DNA from: Chloroflexota bacterium
Lineage (GTDB): Bacteria; Chloroflexota; Anaerolineae; Anaerolineales; UBA11858
Direction of reading: 5' to 3'
DNA: 46,941 nucleotides
Assembly (NCBI GenBank): GCA_030608465.1
Contig: JAUWEC010000003.1
Span: 1-46,941, forward strand
This document shows positions 32,246 through 41,023 of the stretch, piece after piece. Within the stretch, counting starts at the first letter, position 1. Each line of letters begins with the position of its first letter. A program made the position numbers and the translations under genes. The notes under the pieces were generated by a model. That model did no database searches. It was not told the origin of the DNA and saw nothing but the letters and a program-made list of their open reading frames with translations.

Positions 32246-33304
32246 TTATTCCTTAAGAATCTCGACGTTTGATAGCGGAATTGCAGCTCGTTTTTCATGG
32301 CCATAGGATACTTCAGCCGTACGGGTTTCAATACCATTTGATAATAGCTGTTTTCTGGGATAAATATAGTCTATTGTCCCGATTTGAGGTGCTTGGGGAC
32401 CATTAACTATGATAACTCTTTTTCCTGAAGAAAGGGTTTCAGTCTCAATCGGTAAATCAGGTTCTGGTTGGTTAGGTTGGGAAATTATTATTTCGGGATA
32501 TTTTCCCAAAAACGGATCATACACCTGGGCGTTTAAAGCAATATTCCTGTCTCTATTGGCTACCAGTATTTTCTCTGCAGCGCTGTTCATTGGAGTTGAT
32601 CCAAATCCATCGATAACCAAGATTGGATAACTTATTGATTGAGCGGCCGGAATCAAATCTGACGAGATGCTTCCCAGGATTAACCCTTTAATAGGAATAT
32701 TGGCAGCGATTTCCAGCACTTCCGGATTGCTGCAGTATCCAGCTGCCAGAATTGCGCCCCGGAATCCGATATTTATTTGTTCCGCCGACAATTCCTGATT
32801 AAGATTATTGCTGACAGGTTGAATAACACCATAGGTGATATTTCCATTGCCCCACAAACCCTGAATTAATGCGCCCCGGGTTTCGATGATTGCTCCCCGC
32901 TCAGGAATAATATTGGTCACCGTTCCTTCCATGCCAGCCTGAAGTTCAAACGGTTGTGAGGTAATTTCGTAAAGCACTTTTCCTTCTCCGGCAATTTTCA
33001 CTAGCCCCGAAAATGGAGCCCGGATAACTCTCTGGAATAAGCCAATTGGACCAGCGATTACATCTCCTGTTGAAAGCTCATCCCCGGCTCGCCGCTGAAG
33101 CAGTTCATCTGCCCGGGCAGGAGTTACATTTAAACCCTGGGCAATATCAAGCAGTAAATATTTGGCCATGAGCGGCGCTACCACAATCACATCTGTGGGA
33201 GTGACTTTCTGCATACGGCGAACGATTACATGTCCGTCCGAAGACAGGACGCGCTCCCGCCTGATATTCGTAAGTGCGTGGATGTGCTTTACCTTACTTA
33301 ACAT
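32246..33304 (-). CDS. uncharacterised protein, barrel-sandwich/KOW-like, in GlmL-like cluster
   Basis: I do not recognise a named family for this 352-residue protein. Residues about 70-155 contain repeated short beta segments with Gly turns (GDVIAGPIGLFQRVIRAPFSGLVKIAGEGKVLYEI, GMEGTVTNIIPERGAIIETRG) like a barrel-sandwich (biotinyl/lipoyl or RnfC-N type) fold. A central part (about 170-260) resembles an alpha/beta domain with GLILGSISSDLIPAA and PILVIDGFGSTPMN. The C-terminal ~50 residues (GPQAPQIGTIDYIYPRKQLLSNG...AEVSYGHEKRAAIPLSNVEIL) look like a KOW/SH3 barrel. No signal peptide or membrane segment. It is 40 bases downstream of the GlmL-like ATPase gene. Confidence 0.6.
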   Translation of the reverse strand: MLSKVKHIHALTNIRRERVLSSDGHVIVRRMQKVTPTDVIVVAPLMAKYLLLDIAQGLNVTPARADELLQRRAGDELSTGDVIAGPIGLFQRVIRAPFSGLVKIAGEGKVLYEITSQPFELQAGMEGTVTNIIPERGAIIETRGALIQGLWGNGNITYGVIQPVSNNLNQELSAEQINIGFRGAILAAGYCSNPEVLEIAANIPIKGLILGSISSDLIPAAQSISYPILVIDGFGSTPMNSAAEKILVANRDRNIALNAQVYDPFLGKYPEIIISQPNQPEPDLPIETETLSSGKRVIIVNGPQAPQIGTIDYIYPRKQLLSNGIETRTAEVSYGHEKRAAIPLSNVEILKE

Positions 33305-33344
33305 AATGTACCATTATAGTTCAGGTGCCTCTGCTTTGGTTTCA

Positions 33345-35102
33345 TTATTCATATTTCAGCAGAGTTTTAATCCAGGTCTCATTCCTTTTCCAATTCTTTT
33401 CCTGATCCTGTAAAAAGTGTAGCGGACGACCCCTGGCATCAATGATGATGCCTAATGATCCACCTACTGCGTTCACCTTTCCGCTCTTGCCAGGTCCTCC
33501 CATACCGACATCGAAGCGGTGCAGGGGACGGAGGTGAAGGGAGACTTTTTCTCCTAATTCGATTGGAAGAACAGTCAATGACCCGAATTTAATTTCACGG
33601 GTAAAAGTTCTCCCATCTTCCCGGTTTACTCGGATTCTTAGAATTGGGGTTCCGGGTCTGGCATATCCCATTGGTGCAATAATTGTGCCTAAATTTAGAA
33701 ATGTATTTGATTCAATAACCTGAACTGTTAACAGGGGATTGATATCACTTGCCGCACCCAATCCGGGCAATAAGTCGTTTTGATCCAGCGCGAGAGTTGT
33801 TACGCCGGTCGGTTGAATACCATCCAGTAGAATTGACAGGCTTTGTGATCGGGTGGGAGCCTGAGTTAGAATTCTGCCTAATCCAATGATGGGTTCAATT
33901 GGAGGCATAAGCGAGCTGGACGCTGCAGATCGCTTATGAAGGCTGGGAATGGTTTTTTTAGAAGCGATTCTTAAAGCCTGTTTGGCGAGGGCAATCTCAA
34001 TTTCCAGGTGTTCAGATTCTGTCGGCAGACTGGCAGGATACGCAGACTTGGTATAGATATAGTCCCGGACGTCCTGCTCGGCTAGTTTAAGCGGCAGCCA
34101 GCGGGTAATTTCCTCAAGGGAGCTCTCCTCCAAGACTCCGGTACAACCGGCTCCAACACCAAGTCCTGGAAAGACTCGGAGTGTTTCCTCGCCCGAAGAC
34201 GCCGCGGCCAGAATTGTGGCGTACGATCCAATGTCAATACCCATGACCCCTTTTTCTGGTTCATATTTTTCGCTCAAAAAACGGATCACCCGTCCGAGTG
34301 CTGATGCGGTGGAGGTAAAGTTGTCATCCGTCCATGATAAGACTTCCCTGATTCCGCCGGTTTGCTTTATCCGGACATCTTTATAGATTTCATTGAGCTC
34401 ATTTTGGGCGGGGTAAATGTTCTCCTTTCCTAGAACCGGCTGAATATTAGGGGCGATGCGCAATTTGCTGATTTTTTCCAATCCTGACTTCACTTCTTCT
34501 TGAAGTTCTTCATTGCCGGCATATAAGATGTGAGGTCTTTGGCTTTCATCTATAAGATAACTTGATAAGCCGATGCTTTCCAAAATATTAAGGAGAGATT
34601 TTGAAGCGCCTTTATTTGTGCCCCCGGTGATGATGATTAAGTCTGGGCGCTTTTCGGTCAGTAAATTGATCCTGTCTGATGATGTGCGCCGGTCATTGAG
34701 TGAAATTTCAGCCATGATTTTGGAATATGTTGTGTGAGCCAGGTATTGGGCATTAAGCAAAGATACATTATCCAGCAGCCCAACTGTCACCACAGATATT
34801 GGATTTCCGGCGGACATGGTCGCCGCCATGATGTCAACGCCTTGATTATCCTTGGTACTGGGAATGATCAATCCCTCTTTCTCGCTGAAGAATGTCCTAC
34901 TGGTGATATGCTGAAGTTCTTCAATTGCTCTCCAGGCGCCCTCGGTTACATCAAAGAGGGGTGCGCCGGCAGTTGTGGGAGCGGATGCAGAAGCTACAAA
35001 CCGGTACTTGCCGCTCACCACATCAAAGAATAAAGCCCTGGTGATCGTGTTGCCGATATCTAATGTTATGAGAGATTTTGCCGATACAGTGGTTATATCC
35101 AT
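33345..35102 (-). CDS. glutamate mutase L (GlmL/MutL)-like actin-fold ATPase
   Basis: The 585-residue protein has two ASKHA-type phosphate loops: LITLDIGNTITRALFF (D15) and MGIDIGSYATILAAA (D290). A Gly-rich loop IIITGGTNKGASKSLL lies near residue 157. This matches the GlmL/MutL family, named for a protein encoded with B12-dependent glutamate mutase. Typical members lie next to glutamate mutase (mutE/mutS-like) or similar B12 mutases; none is present here. Instead the neighbours are membrane proteins of unknown role, with the polytopic gene 8 bases upstream. A chaperone- or filament-like ATPase for an envelope complex is therefore more likely than B12 metabolism. Confidence 0.8.
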   Translation of the reverse strand: MDITTVSAKSLITLDIGNTITRALFFDVVSGKYRFVASASAPTTAGAPLFDVTEGAWRAIEELQHITSRTFFSEKEGLIIPSTKDNQGVDIMAATMSAGNPISVVTVGLLDNVSLLNAQYLAHTTYSKIMAEISLNDRRTSSDRINLLTEKRPDLIIITGGTNKGASKSLLNILESIGLSSYLIDESQRPHILYAGNEELQEEVKSGLEKISKLRIAPNIQPVLGKENIYPAQNELNEIYKDVRIKQTGGIREVLSWTDDNFTSTASALGRVIRFLSEKYEPEKGVMGIDIGSYATILAAASSGEETLRVFPGLGVGAGCTGVLEESSLEEITRWLPLKLAEQDVRDYIYTKSAYPASLPTESEHLEIEIALAKQALRIASKKTIPSLHKRSAASSSLMPPIEPIIGLGRILTQAPTRSQSLSILLDGIQPTGVTTLALDQNDLLPGLGAASDINPLLTVQVIESNTFLNLGTIIAPMGYARPGTPILRIRVNREDGRTFTREIKFGSLTVLPIELGEKVSLHLRPLHRFDVGMGGPGKSGKVNAVGGSLGIIIDARGRPLHFLQDQEKNWKRNETWIKTLLKYE

Positions 35103-35110
35103 ATTAATTA

Positions 35111-35818
35111 TTAAGTCGAAAACAGCGTAAACCCAATACTATTCAAAAATTCCCAGACAAATGTCAACCGTTCAACCAGCGCTGCTAGGGAAGATAAATA
35201 GACACCGGCGTAAAGTGCCCCAAAGGTTATTGCCAGAAAGACTTTACCGATTTTACTTATATTTTCAATAATAGGCAGTCGTTCATTCGACTGTCCCGGT
35301 GTTTCCCGAGTCCCAAAATGGAAATAAATTAAAGTAGTAATGGTACCCAAGACGATTATAAAGCCATTAATAGCCTGGTCCCATCGGCTGGTTGAGATTG
35401 CATAAGCAGATGGATCCACGCTGTTGATAGTTCCCAAGATCTGTGGGAATAACGTTCCAGTAATTGCCCCACCGACCGCGGTTGCTGCCCCAATCCCAAC
35501 CAGGATTGCTACAGACCAATTCCCCGCTTTGCGAAACGGTGTGGCTTTGGTTAATAAAAAGAGACCGGGGATAAACAACAGGAGGGATAACAAGCGTTCT
35601 CCCTGCGTTCCATTGATGAGGGGAATTATCAGGCGGGGGATCAACACATTATTGATGGTTATGAGGGCAACATATGCTGCTGAAACACCAATAAAAATGT
35701 GGATTGCAAGTCGGAAGAAAGGATTGTCTCCCAATAGGTAGCTGAAGATTAAGATGGTAAGCAAAAAACCCAGTCCAAGTCCTATGAAATCAAATAGGCT
35801 TATTATGGTGAGGTTCAC
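35111..35818 (-). CDS. polytopic membrane protein of the GlmL-like cluster
   Basis: The 235-residue protein has about six membrane segments, starting FIGLGLGFLLTILIFSYLLG. A Gly/Ala-rich pair of segments follows (VAILVGIGAATAVGGAITGTLF). A cytoplasmic-looking loop with TRETPGQSNERLPI precedes the last segments (GKVFLAITFGALYAGVYLSSLAALVERL). No recognised transporter or enzyme motif was seen. It overlaps the end of the zinc-ribbon gene by 4 bases and lies 8 bases before the ATPase gene, so the three are tightly coupled. I do not recognise the family. Confidence 0.75.
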   Translation of the reverse strand: MNLTIISLFDFIGLGLGFLLTILIFSYLLGDNPFFRLAIHIFIGVSAAYVALITINNVLIPRLIIPLINGTQGERLLSLLLFIPGLFLLTKATPFRKAGNWSVAILVGIGAATAVGGAITGTLFPQILGTINSVDPSAYAISTSRWDQAINGFIIVLGTITTLIYFHFGTRETPGQSNERLPIIENISKIGKVFLAITFGALYAGVYLSSLAALVERLTFVWEFLNSIGFTLFST

Positions 35819-38256
35819 TTAATCTCTCCTATCAGTCCGGCTCTGTGGCGAGAAAATAATGAAAACACGCCATTTGCCAATCCGCCAATAAATATTGTCC
35901 CCACAGTGATGAAAATGCCGATGTTAAACGGAAGCCAGGCTGCATTTGCAAGGTTCGGCTGTTCCCGGAGATGTTCATAATTCAGACCGTGAATTACTCC
36001 TGAAACGTACCCTGAGAGTAGTTGGGGAGAAGCCCGGAAATATGGCTGGATTAATGGTTCTACCTGAGCGCTGACCACCATATTCAAGGGTGTATTTTCA
36101 AGATGGGTGCCTACCTGTTCGATCCAGATTTTTGCTGTATTAGGATCATCTGTAATAACCAGAATCATAGCAAAATCCCCGATTGAATCCACTTTGGTCA
36201 GGGGAGGGGATTCCCAGGCGTTGCTTCCATCAAAAGCGAGGGGAATGATTTTTTTAGGGGCGATCATAAAGCTTACCAAACCTGCAGACTCGCCGGGTAA
36301 ATATCCCAGGTTGATATACTGCTGGTTGTGTTTATAAGCGTGTTTTTCTTGCGTGGAAGTCAGGAAAAATTCAGCCAATACCGGTCCGGTCGGTTGTGTG
36401 GAAACAAACGAAAGATATGTGCCTTGTTCCATCAGATGGTCTACAACAGCAGCCGCGGCAATGTGCATTTCAGCAGTTGCGGCGGGTTGATAATCAAAGG
36501 CTATCAAAACAGGTTGTCCGTCGTATAACTCATCAATCTGATTATATAAAGCGCCATAACCAGAATTATTGATTTGCCCTTCTGGAGGTAGTTGTGTATC
36601 AACAGTTCCCCCAAAGATAATCGTTCCACCGATTGTGATGATTAGAATGATGGCAATCAACCAGCGGAGAATTCTTTGGGTCTGAACTGGAGCGGCTTTT
36701 TTAATGGGTTTTACTTTCTTTTCTTCTCCAATAAGCTTTCTCAGCAGATTTACATATTCCTGGTGGGATTTTGTTGCTGTGAGGTCAAGAGGTTTCCTGG
36801 CTGCATGTTCTGTATCAGGGGCAAATTCGGCTTCTGCGGGAAGAACACTGGGGATTCCGGCCAGAGGGCCGTAGTTTTCGATATAGTCCTCGTCCTCCGA
36901 TAGGCCAGTCGAATCCATAGATTCAACCACTGGACGCATTGCTTCCACCCAGCCGGGTAAATCGCCGGGTGATATTTCATCTTCAATGACGAGAGTACCT
37001 TCTTCTCCAGAGGCTGTTGTCAGCCAGCTGGGAAGTTCCTCGCTAAATAAATCATCATAGAATTCCTCTTCTTCAATTTGGAATGGATCGACTCCAGCAA
37101 GGAACCGAAGTTCTTCCGGAATATCTTGGGCATCCTTCGCAGATGTACTGACATCATCGGCTGCCCAGGAAGGAAATTTCTTGTGCTCTACGCTCTCTTC
37201 AATTGATATTTGGGTCGTTTCTTTTTCCTCTATCTTCTCTTCAGAGATCGTTTCCTCAGAATCCTCGAGTTTGATATCTGAGTCATAGAGATCTTTTTTC
37301 TGTAAGAATTCATTCAGTTTTTCATCATCTCCATCCATCTGCAGCCAATCTGGCAGTTCATCCGCGGTTGCATCGGACTCCTCTGGTTTTGCTTTCTGGC
37401 CCACTTCCGTTTTTCCTGTAACTGACAACCAATCAGGAAATGAAGAGTCATCATCTACTTCATCCCTGCTCTTATTCAATCTTTTAATTTTCTCAAGCCA
37501 GTCGGTGCCGGATTTCCCTTCAAGTGGAGGGGACACAGGTACAACCTCAGATTCCCGATCCTCATCGGCGGTTGAGTCCGGATCTTGTAGCATGTCCAGC
37601 CATCCCGAGTCCTCCGAAAAGGATGCTGGCTCCAGATCCGGTTCGGCATCATCCAATGGTTCAGTCGGCTGGATGCTGATTTGATTGTCGATTTCTTCAG
37701 AAGAGAAGAAGTCATTCAGCAGGGAAGGATCATCCGATTCGGTTGGTTGGATGCTGTCTTGGTCACCAATTTCTTCTGATGAGGAAAAGTCCTTCAGTGG
37801 GGATGAATCATGTAGTTCGCTCGGCTCAAGGCTGTCACGAACATCGTCTTCATCAGGTGGAAAGAAGTCATTTCTCAGGGATGAAGCTTCTGGTTCGGTT
37901 GGTTGGATGCTGTCTTGGTCACCAATTTCTTCTGATGAGGAAAAGTCCTTCAGTGGGGATGAATCATGTAGTTCGCTCGGCTCAAGGCTGTCATGATCAT
38001 CGTTTTCATCAGGTGGAAAGAAATCATTTCTCAGGGATGAAGCTTCTGGTTCGATTGATTGGAAGAAATCATCCAGACGTGATGAATCATCGGGTTCAAC
38101 CGGCGGTAGGCTGCCAAGAGCATCGAGCTCTTCAGGAGGGAGGAGATCGTTACGTAAAGAAAAATCATCAAACCCCAAGGGGCTACCGCAAAATTCACAA
38201 GACTCTTGATCGTCTGAATTTGACCTACCGCAGGTGGGGCAGAGGATATCAGTCAT
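35815..38256 (-). CDS. zinc-ribbon, acidic-repeat, membrane-anchored protein
   Basis: The start is ATG 38256, which opens MTDILCPTCGRSN. This gives an N-terminal zinc ribbon (C6, C9, C20, C23) in an 813-residue protein. Residues about 25-560 are strongly acidic (Asp, Glu, Ser, Pro) and probably disordered, with a 52-residue tandem repeat. One membrane segment (LRWLIAIILIITIGGTIIFGG) near residue 575 precedes an extracytoplasmic domain of about 180 residues (AFDYQPAATAEMHIAAAAVVDHLMEQG, FSVSTQP-like strand, NLGYLPGESAGLVSFM). A second segment follows near the C-terminus. The topology places the acidic arm in the cytoplasm. The protein could be a scaffold recruiting soluble partners to the envelope. 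A longer open frame to 38379 overlaps the upstream gene and is rejected. Confidence 0.8.
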   Translation of the reverse strand: MTDILCPTCGRSNSDDQESCEFCGSPLGFDDFSLRNDLLPPEELDALGSLPPVEPDDSSRLDDFFQSIEPEASSLRNDFFPPDENDDHDSLEPSELHDSSPLKDFSSSEEIGDQDSIQPTEPEASSLRNDFFPPDEDDVRDSLEPSELHDSSPLKDFSSSEEIGDQDSIQPTESDDPSLLNDFFSSEEIDNQISIQPTEPLDDAEPDLEPASFSEDSGWLDMLQDPDSTADEDRESEVVPVSPPLEGKSGTDWLEKIKRLNKSRDEVDDDSSFPDWLSVTGKTEVGQKAKPEESDATADELPDWLQMDGDDEKLNEFLQKKDLYDSDIKLEDSEETISEEKIEEKETTQISIEESVEHKKFPSWAADDVSTSAKDAQDIPEELRFLAGVDPFQIEEEEFYDDLFSEELPSWLTTASGEEGTLVIEDEISPGDLPGWVEAMRPVVESMDSTGLSEDEDYIENYGPLAGIPSVLPAEAEFAPDTEHAARKPLDLTATKSHQEYVNLLRKLIGEEKKVKPIKKAAPVQTQRILRWLIAIILIITIGGTIIFGGTVDTQLPPEGQINNSGYGALYNQIDELYDGQPVLIAFDYQPAATAEMHIAAAAVVDHLMEQGTYLSFVSTQPTGPVLAEFFLTSTQEKHAYKHNQQYINLGYLPGESAGLVSFMIAPKKIIPLAFDGSNAWESPPLTKVDSIGDFAMILVITDDPNTAKIWIEQVGTHLENTPLNMVVSAQVEPLIQPYFRASPQLLSGYVSGVIHGLNYEHLREQPNLANAAWLPFNIGIFITVGTIFIGGLANGVFSLFSRHRAGLIGEIK
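37741..38052 (-). repeat. 156-bp tandem repeat in the acidic region
   Basis: Two nearly identical 156-base units (about 37741-37896 and 37897-38052) encode 52-residue blocks built from SSLRNDFFPPDE, SLEPSELHDSSPL and KDFSSSEEIGDQDSIQPTE. Units stay in frame. Weaker partial copies flank them, so the array has expanded by recombination; copy number may vary between strains. Confidence 0.85.
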
Positions 38257-38258
38257 CG

Positions 38259-38903
38259 TTAGTCCCCATAAGGACGGTCTGTTCCCATAAGGATCCTGAT
38301 CCCGGTGGTTATGGTTCCCAACGCGATTCCTATCAGCAGACCGCGCGCTCCGCCGAGTGCAGGAACACGAACAATCCAATCACGAATGACATGCAGGAAA
38401 GGAAGGGTAGCAGAGGGAATAGAAAACGAGCCGAGCAGGACCAGGAGAATCACAAAAAAGAAAGTGATCGAGAAAAGATCCATCCTTTTTCGCAGGATAC
38501 TGGCCGCGGCGTAGGTCAGACTGACGGCAATAACAGCTAATAAACTAGTTTCAATCGGCAGTTGAATATAAGTGAATATCCAATTTGTCATCTGGAAATT
38601 GGGTTGTCCGAGCATGTAGGATTGGACCATGTCAATAATTCCCACCACTAAAGTCAACAAAAGAGCGATGACTAGAATGAGACTGTACCCGCTGTTTTCG
38701 TTGTCAGACCCCATCTTTTTAAAGTGGACTGAGAGCAGATTAATGATTCCAACCAGCAGCGCAACTGCAGCTAGTACCAGTCCCGTCCGTAACAAAGCGA
38801 AACGAATATTGGTGATTGATGGGATAAAATACCCGGCCAGGACGACAACCCCCACCCCGATGGCAATCGCTGCCGAGACGGGTGCTCTTAATTTAATATT
38901 CAC
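38259..38903 (-). CDS. polytopic membrane protein of the GlmL-like cluster
   Basis: The 214-residue protein has about six hydrophobic segments (VSAAIAIGVGVVVLAGYFI, FALLRTGLVLAAVALLVGIINLL, YSLILVIALLLTLVVGIIDMV, LETSLLAV-type and two more). A short basic loop LRKRMDLFS and a Gly-rich final part (GGARGLLIGIALGTITTGIRILMGTDRPYG) complete it. No enzymatic motif was recognised. It overlaps the DUF6754-like gene by 4 bases at its start and ends 2 bases before the zinc-ribbon gene. Family not recognised. Confidence 0.75.
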   Translation of the reverse strand: MNIKLRAPVSAAIAIGVGVVVLAGYFIPSITNIRFALLRTGLVLAAVALLVGIINLLSVHFKKMGSDNENSGYSLILVIALLLTLVVGIIDMVQSYMLGQPNFQMTNWIFTYIQLPIETSLLAVIAVSLTYAAASILRKRMDLFSITFFFVILLVLLGSFSIPSATLPFLHVIRDWIVRVPALGGARGLLIGIALGTITTGIRILMGTDRPYGD

Positions 38904-39697
38904 ATTGAACCTGCCAGAATATATTCAAAGAAAGTATCAATTCCAAGAAATTTCAATAAGACACTTCCGAGAATGATGAAGATGATAATCCATCTGAAAA
39001 TATCCTGGGCAGAAATGCTGGCCAGATGGATTTTACCGGCGCCCAGGTATGCGCCGCCGGCATATAATTCTTCTCCTATCAGGGGATCTGACGCTGATGC
39101 ATATATTACAGCCTGCGCAGGAAGTTGAGCAGTGCCGGCAATTGTCGGGGTGCTCTGCCGTTCTCCAGCGGTGGTTAACCAGGTTATTTCGCTGCCAAAC
39201 CAACCGGTGTGAATATTCGCGGAAACATTTTTATCCCGGATGGTTGTGAGGGTTCCTGCCGCATAAGAAAATGGTGTCACGCCAACCAGTTCCCCGGAAG
39301 GATTTTTACCCTTGTCAGCGACACTGATTGCTTTAGAGGTCCCCTGAATGGTGTCTTGTGCCAGGATTGAAATTACTGCATTACCAGTGGAAACGACCGG
39401 GGGATAATCACATACAGATGATTTTTCAATGACCTGTTTTAATATACTTAATCCCGCCAGAGCCGCAGCGGATTCCGGACCCGTGATTCCCCCCCTCCCC
39501 AGAGAGATATGCAGCTGCGTGCCGTCTTCTACTGAGACATTTATCTCCTGGTTGATCTTATCGTAGGCAGGTATGGGTCGGATATTTTTCTGCTTCGGTT
39601 CCTGATTGATGATCGAAAAAAAGATCATTAGACCGAGGAAGAGTACAATTACCACAATCCCTGTGAAGCCTGTAGCTGACACAGTGTTAACCTCCAA
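38900..39697 (-). CDS. DUF6754-like membrane protein of the GlmL-like cluster
   Basis: The 265-residue protein has an N-terminal membrane segment (GIVVIVLFLGLMIFFSII) and a C-terminal one (IFRWIIIFIILGSVLLKFLGI). Between them is an extracytoplasmic alpha/beta region with HISLGRGGITGPESAAALAGLSILKQVIE, AISVADKGKNPSGELVGVTPFSYAAGT and AQAVIYASASDPLIGEELYAGGAYLG. I think it is DUF6754, a family of unknown function; this assignment is from memory. It begins directly after the small gene at 39698 and overlaps the next gene by 4 bases. Confidence 0.6.
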   Translation of the reverse strand: MEVNTVSATGFTGIVVIVLFLGLMIFFSIINQEPKQKNIRPIPAYDKINQEINVSVEDGTQLHISLGRGGITGPESAAALAGLSILKQVIEKSSVCDYPPVVSTGNAVISILAQDTIQGTSKAISVADKGKNPSGELVGVTPFSYAAGTLTTIRDKNVSANIHTGWFGSEITWLTTAGERQSTPTIAGTAQLPAQAVIYASASDPLIGEELYAGGAYLGAGKIHLASISAQDIFRWIIIFIILGSVLLKFLGIDTFFEYILAGSM

Positions 39698-39952
39698 CTA
39701 CGCTGTTGGCTCGAAGGACCTGAGAGCCTTGATAAATATTGCGGTTTCCGTTGGGTCCTCTAATATCCTGGCAAAGTCTCGGGACTGTTCATTGGAAATA
39801 AAAGGAGACAAAACTGGTTGGCTTAAATATACCAACTGGGCACCAAGCAGATTGATTGGACCTGAAGCTTCCAAAAAGGTTGCTGTGAGATGATGGAGCC
39901 GCAATTTATATAGCGTTTTGATCCAATTTTCCCTATTTTCTTGAATCTTCAT
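39698..39952 (-). CDS. small soluble protein, first gene of the GlmL-like cluster
   Basis: The 84-residue product (MKIQENRENWIKTLYKLRL...ALRSFEPTA) is not recognised. It is soluble and charged, with one more hydrophobic region (SGPINLLGAQLVYLSQPVLSPFI). It abuts the DUF6754-like gene without spacer, which supports it as the first gene of the cluster. No strong Shine-Dalgarno sequence was verified. Its promoter must lie in the 170-base divergent gap toward the fumarase gene. Confidence 0.65.
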   Translation of the reverse strand: MKIQENRENWIKTLYKLRLHHLTATFLEASGPINLLGAQLVYLSQPVLSPFISNEQSRDFARILEDPTETAIFIKALRSFEPTA

Positions 39953-40123
39953 AGTTCAGAATTAGTATAGCATAGTTTCATTTTTCAAGTGAGTGGTGCC
40001 TGTCTGCACGGATGTGACTTAAGATATCCAGCATTGATTATTTCTCATACTGTGCTCCCCAGGGCGGGTAAAGTAATATATGATATAGGTGGTAAGGTAA
40101 AATTGGACATTTTTGGAGGAATT

Positions 40124-40999
40124 ATGCAGCCCGATTTAACTGATAAAATCTTGGAATTGGTGCGTTTGACATCGACTGATTTACCTTGGGATGTAGAGGA
40201 AAAATTACGAAAATCAAAGGATCAAGAAACTGAGGGCTCGGCTGCAGAGGGCGCATTGGATACGATCCTGAAAAATGTTGAAATGGCCAGAGCAAATTCA
40301 ACTCCGATATGTCAAGATACAGGGACCCCAATTTTTTATATCTCTTACCCGGATGGCTGGAGTACGAGGAAACTTTCTACCCAAATCAGGGACGCGGTGA
40401 TTCAAGCAACGGCTAAGGCGTATTTGCGACCGAATTCAGTTAATTCGGTGACTGGAAAGAATACTGGAGATAACAGCGGGGATGAACATTATCCATCCCT
40501 ACACTTTCAAGAAGTTGAGGGAGATGAATTAATAATAGACCTGATGCTGAAGGGCGGAGGGTGTGAAAACGTAAGCGCTCAGTATAAACTTCCGGATGCA
40601 TCACTGAAAGCAGACCGAGACCTGGATGGTGTGCGAAAAACTGCTTTGGACGCGGTGATGAAAGCCCAAGGCAAGGGTTGTGCACCTGGTGTGCTGGGCA
40701 TTGCTATCGGCGGTGACCGCGGATCATCCTATGCTGCTTCTAAAGAGGCCTTGCTCCGGCAGGTGGATGATAAAAACCCCGATCCAACGCTGGCTGAACT
40801 GGAAGATAAGATCACCCAGCAGGCTAATCAGCTGGATATTGGTCCGATGGGATTCCACGGAAAAACTACAGTCCTGGGTACAAAAGTAAAGAACCTGCAC
40901 CGTCTTCCAGCCAGTTATTTTGTCTCCATATCCTATATGTGCTGGGCTTTTCGACGCCGACGGATGATTTTCCAAAACGGGGAAACGGAATATCAATAA
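40124..40999 (+). CDS. class I fumarate hydratase, alpha (N-terminal) subunit
   Basis: The protein is the iron-sulfur alpha subunit of two-subunit class I fumarase or tartrate dehydratase. It has three [4Fe-4S]-ligand cysteines: C63 (PICQDTGTP), C147 (GGGCENVS) and C186 (GKGCAPGVLGIAIGGDR). The C-terminal HRLPASYFVSISYMCWAFRRRR is normal. ATG 40124 has GGAGGAATT just upstream; a longer frame from 39989 lacks support. Length is 291 residues, standard for the alpha subunit. The beta subunit gene that normally follows is absent: the next gene is convergent kynU. The partner must be elsewhere, or the enzyme is inactive alone. Confidence 0.93.
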   Translation: MQPDLTDKILELVRLTSTDLPWDVEEKLRKSKDQETEGSAAEGALDTILKNVEMARANSTPICQDTGTPIFYISYPDGWSTRKLSTQIRDAVIQATAKAYLRPNSVNSVTGKNTGDNSGDEHYPSLHFQEVEGDELIIDLMLKGGGCENVSAQYKLPDASLKADRDLDGVRKTALDAVMKAQGKGCAPGVLGIAIGGDRGSSYAASKEALLRQVDDKNPDPTLAELEDKITQQANQLDIGPMGFHGKTTVLGTKVKNLHRLPASYFVSISYMCWAFRRRRMIFQNGETEYQ

Positions 41000-41023
41000 A
41001 TCTCTCCAGAGAAAAGTTATAAA

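Noticed and set aside
37741-38052. CRISPR-like repeat
   Set aside because: The units are 156 bases, adjacent without spacers and in frame within a gene.
35815-38379. Longer 854-residue reading of the zinc-ribbon gene
   Set aside because: The extra 41 residues overlap the upstream membrane-protein gene and are Arg/Cys-rich noise; the natural start MTDILCPTCG at 38256 opens the zinc ribbon.
37743-38540. 265-codon plus-strand ORF across the acidic-repeat gene
   Set aside because: It mirrors the repetitive DNA of the zinc-ribbon gene on the other strand; the translation is low-complexity and runs into a second real gene.
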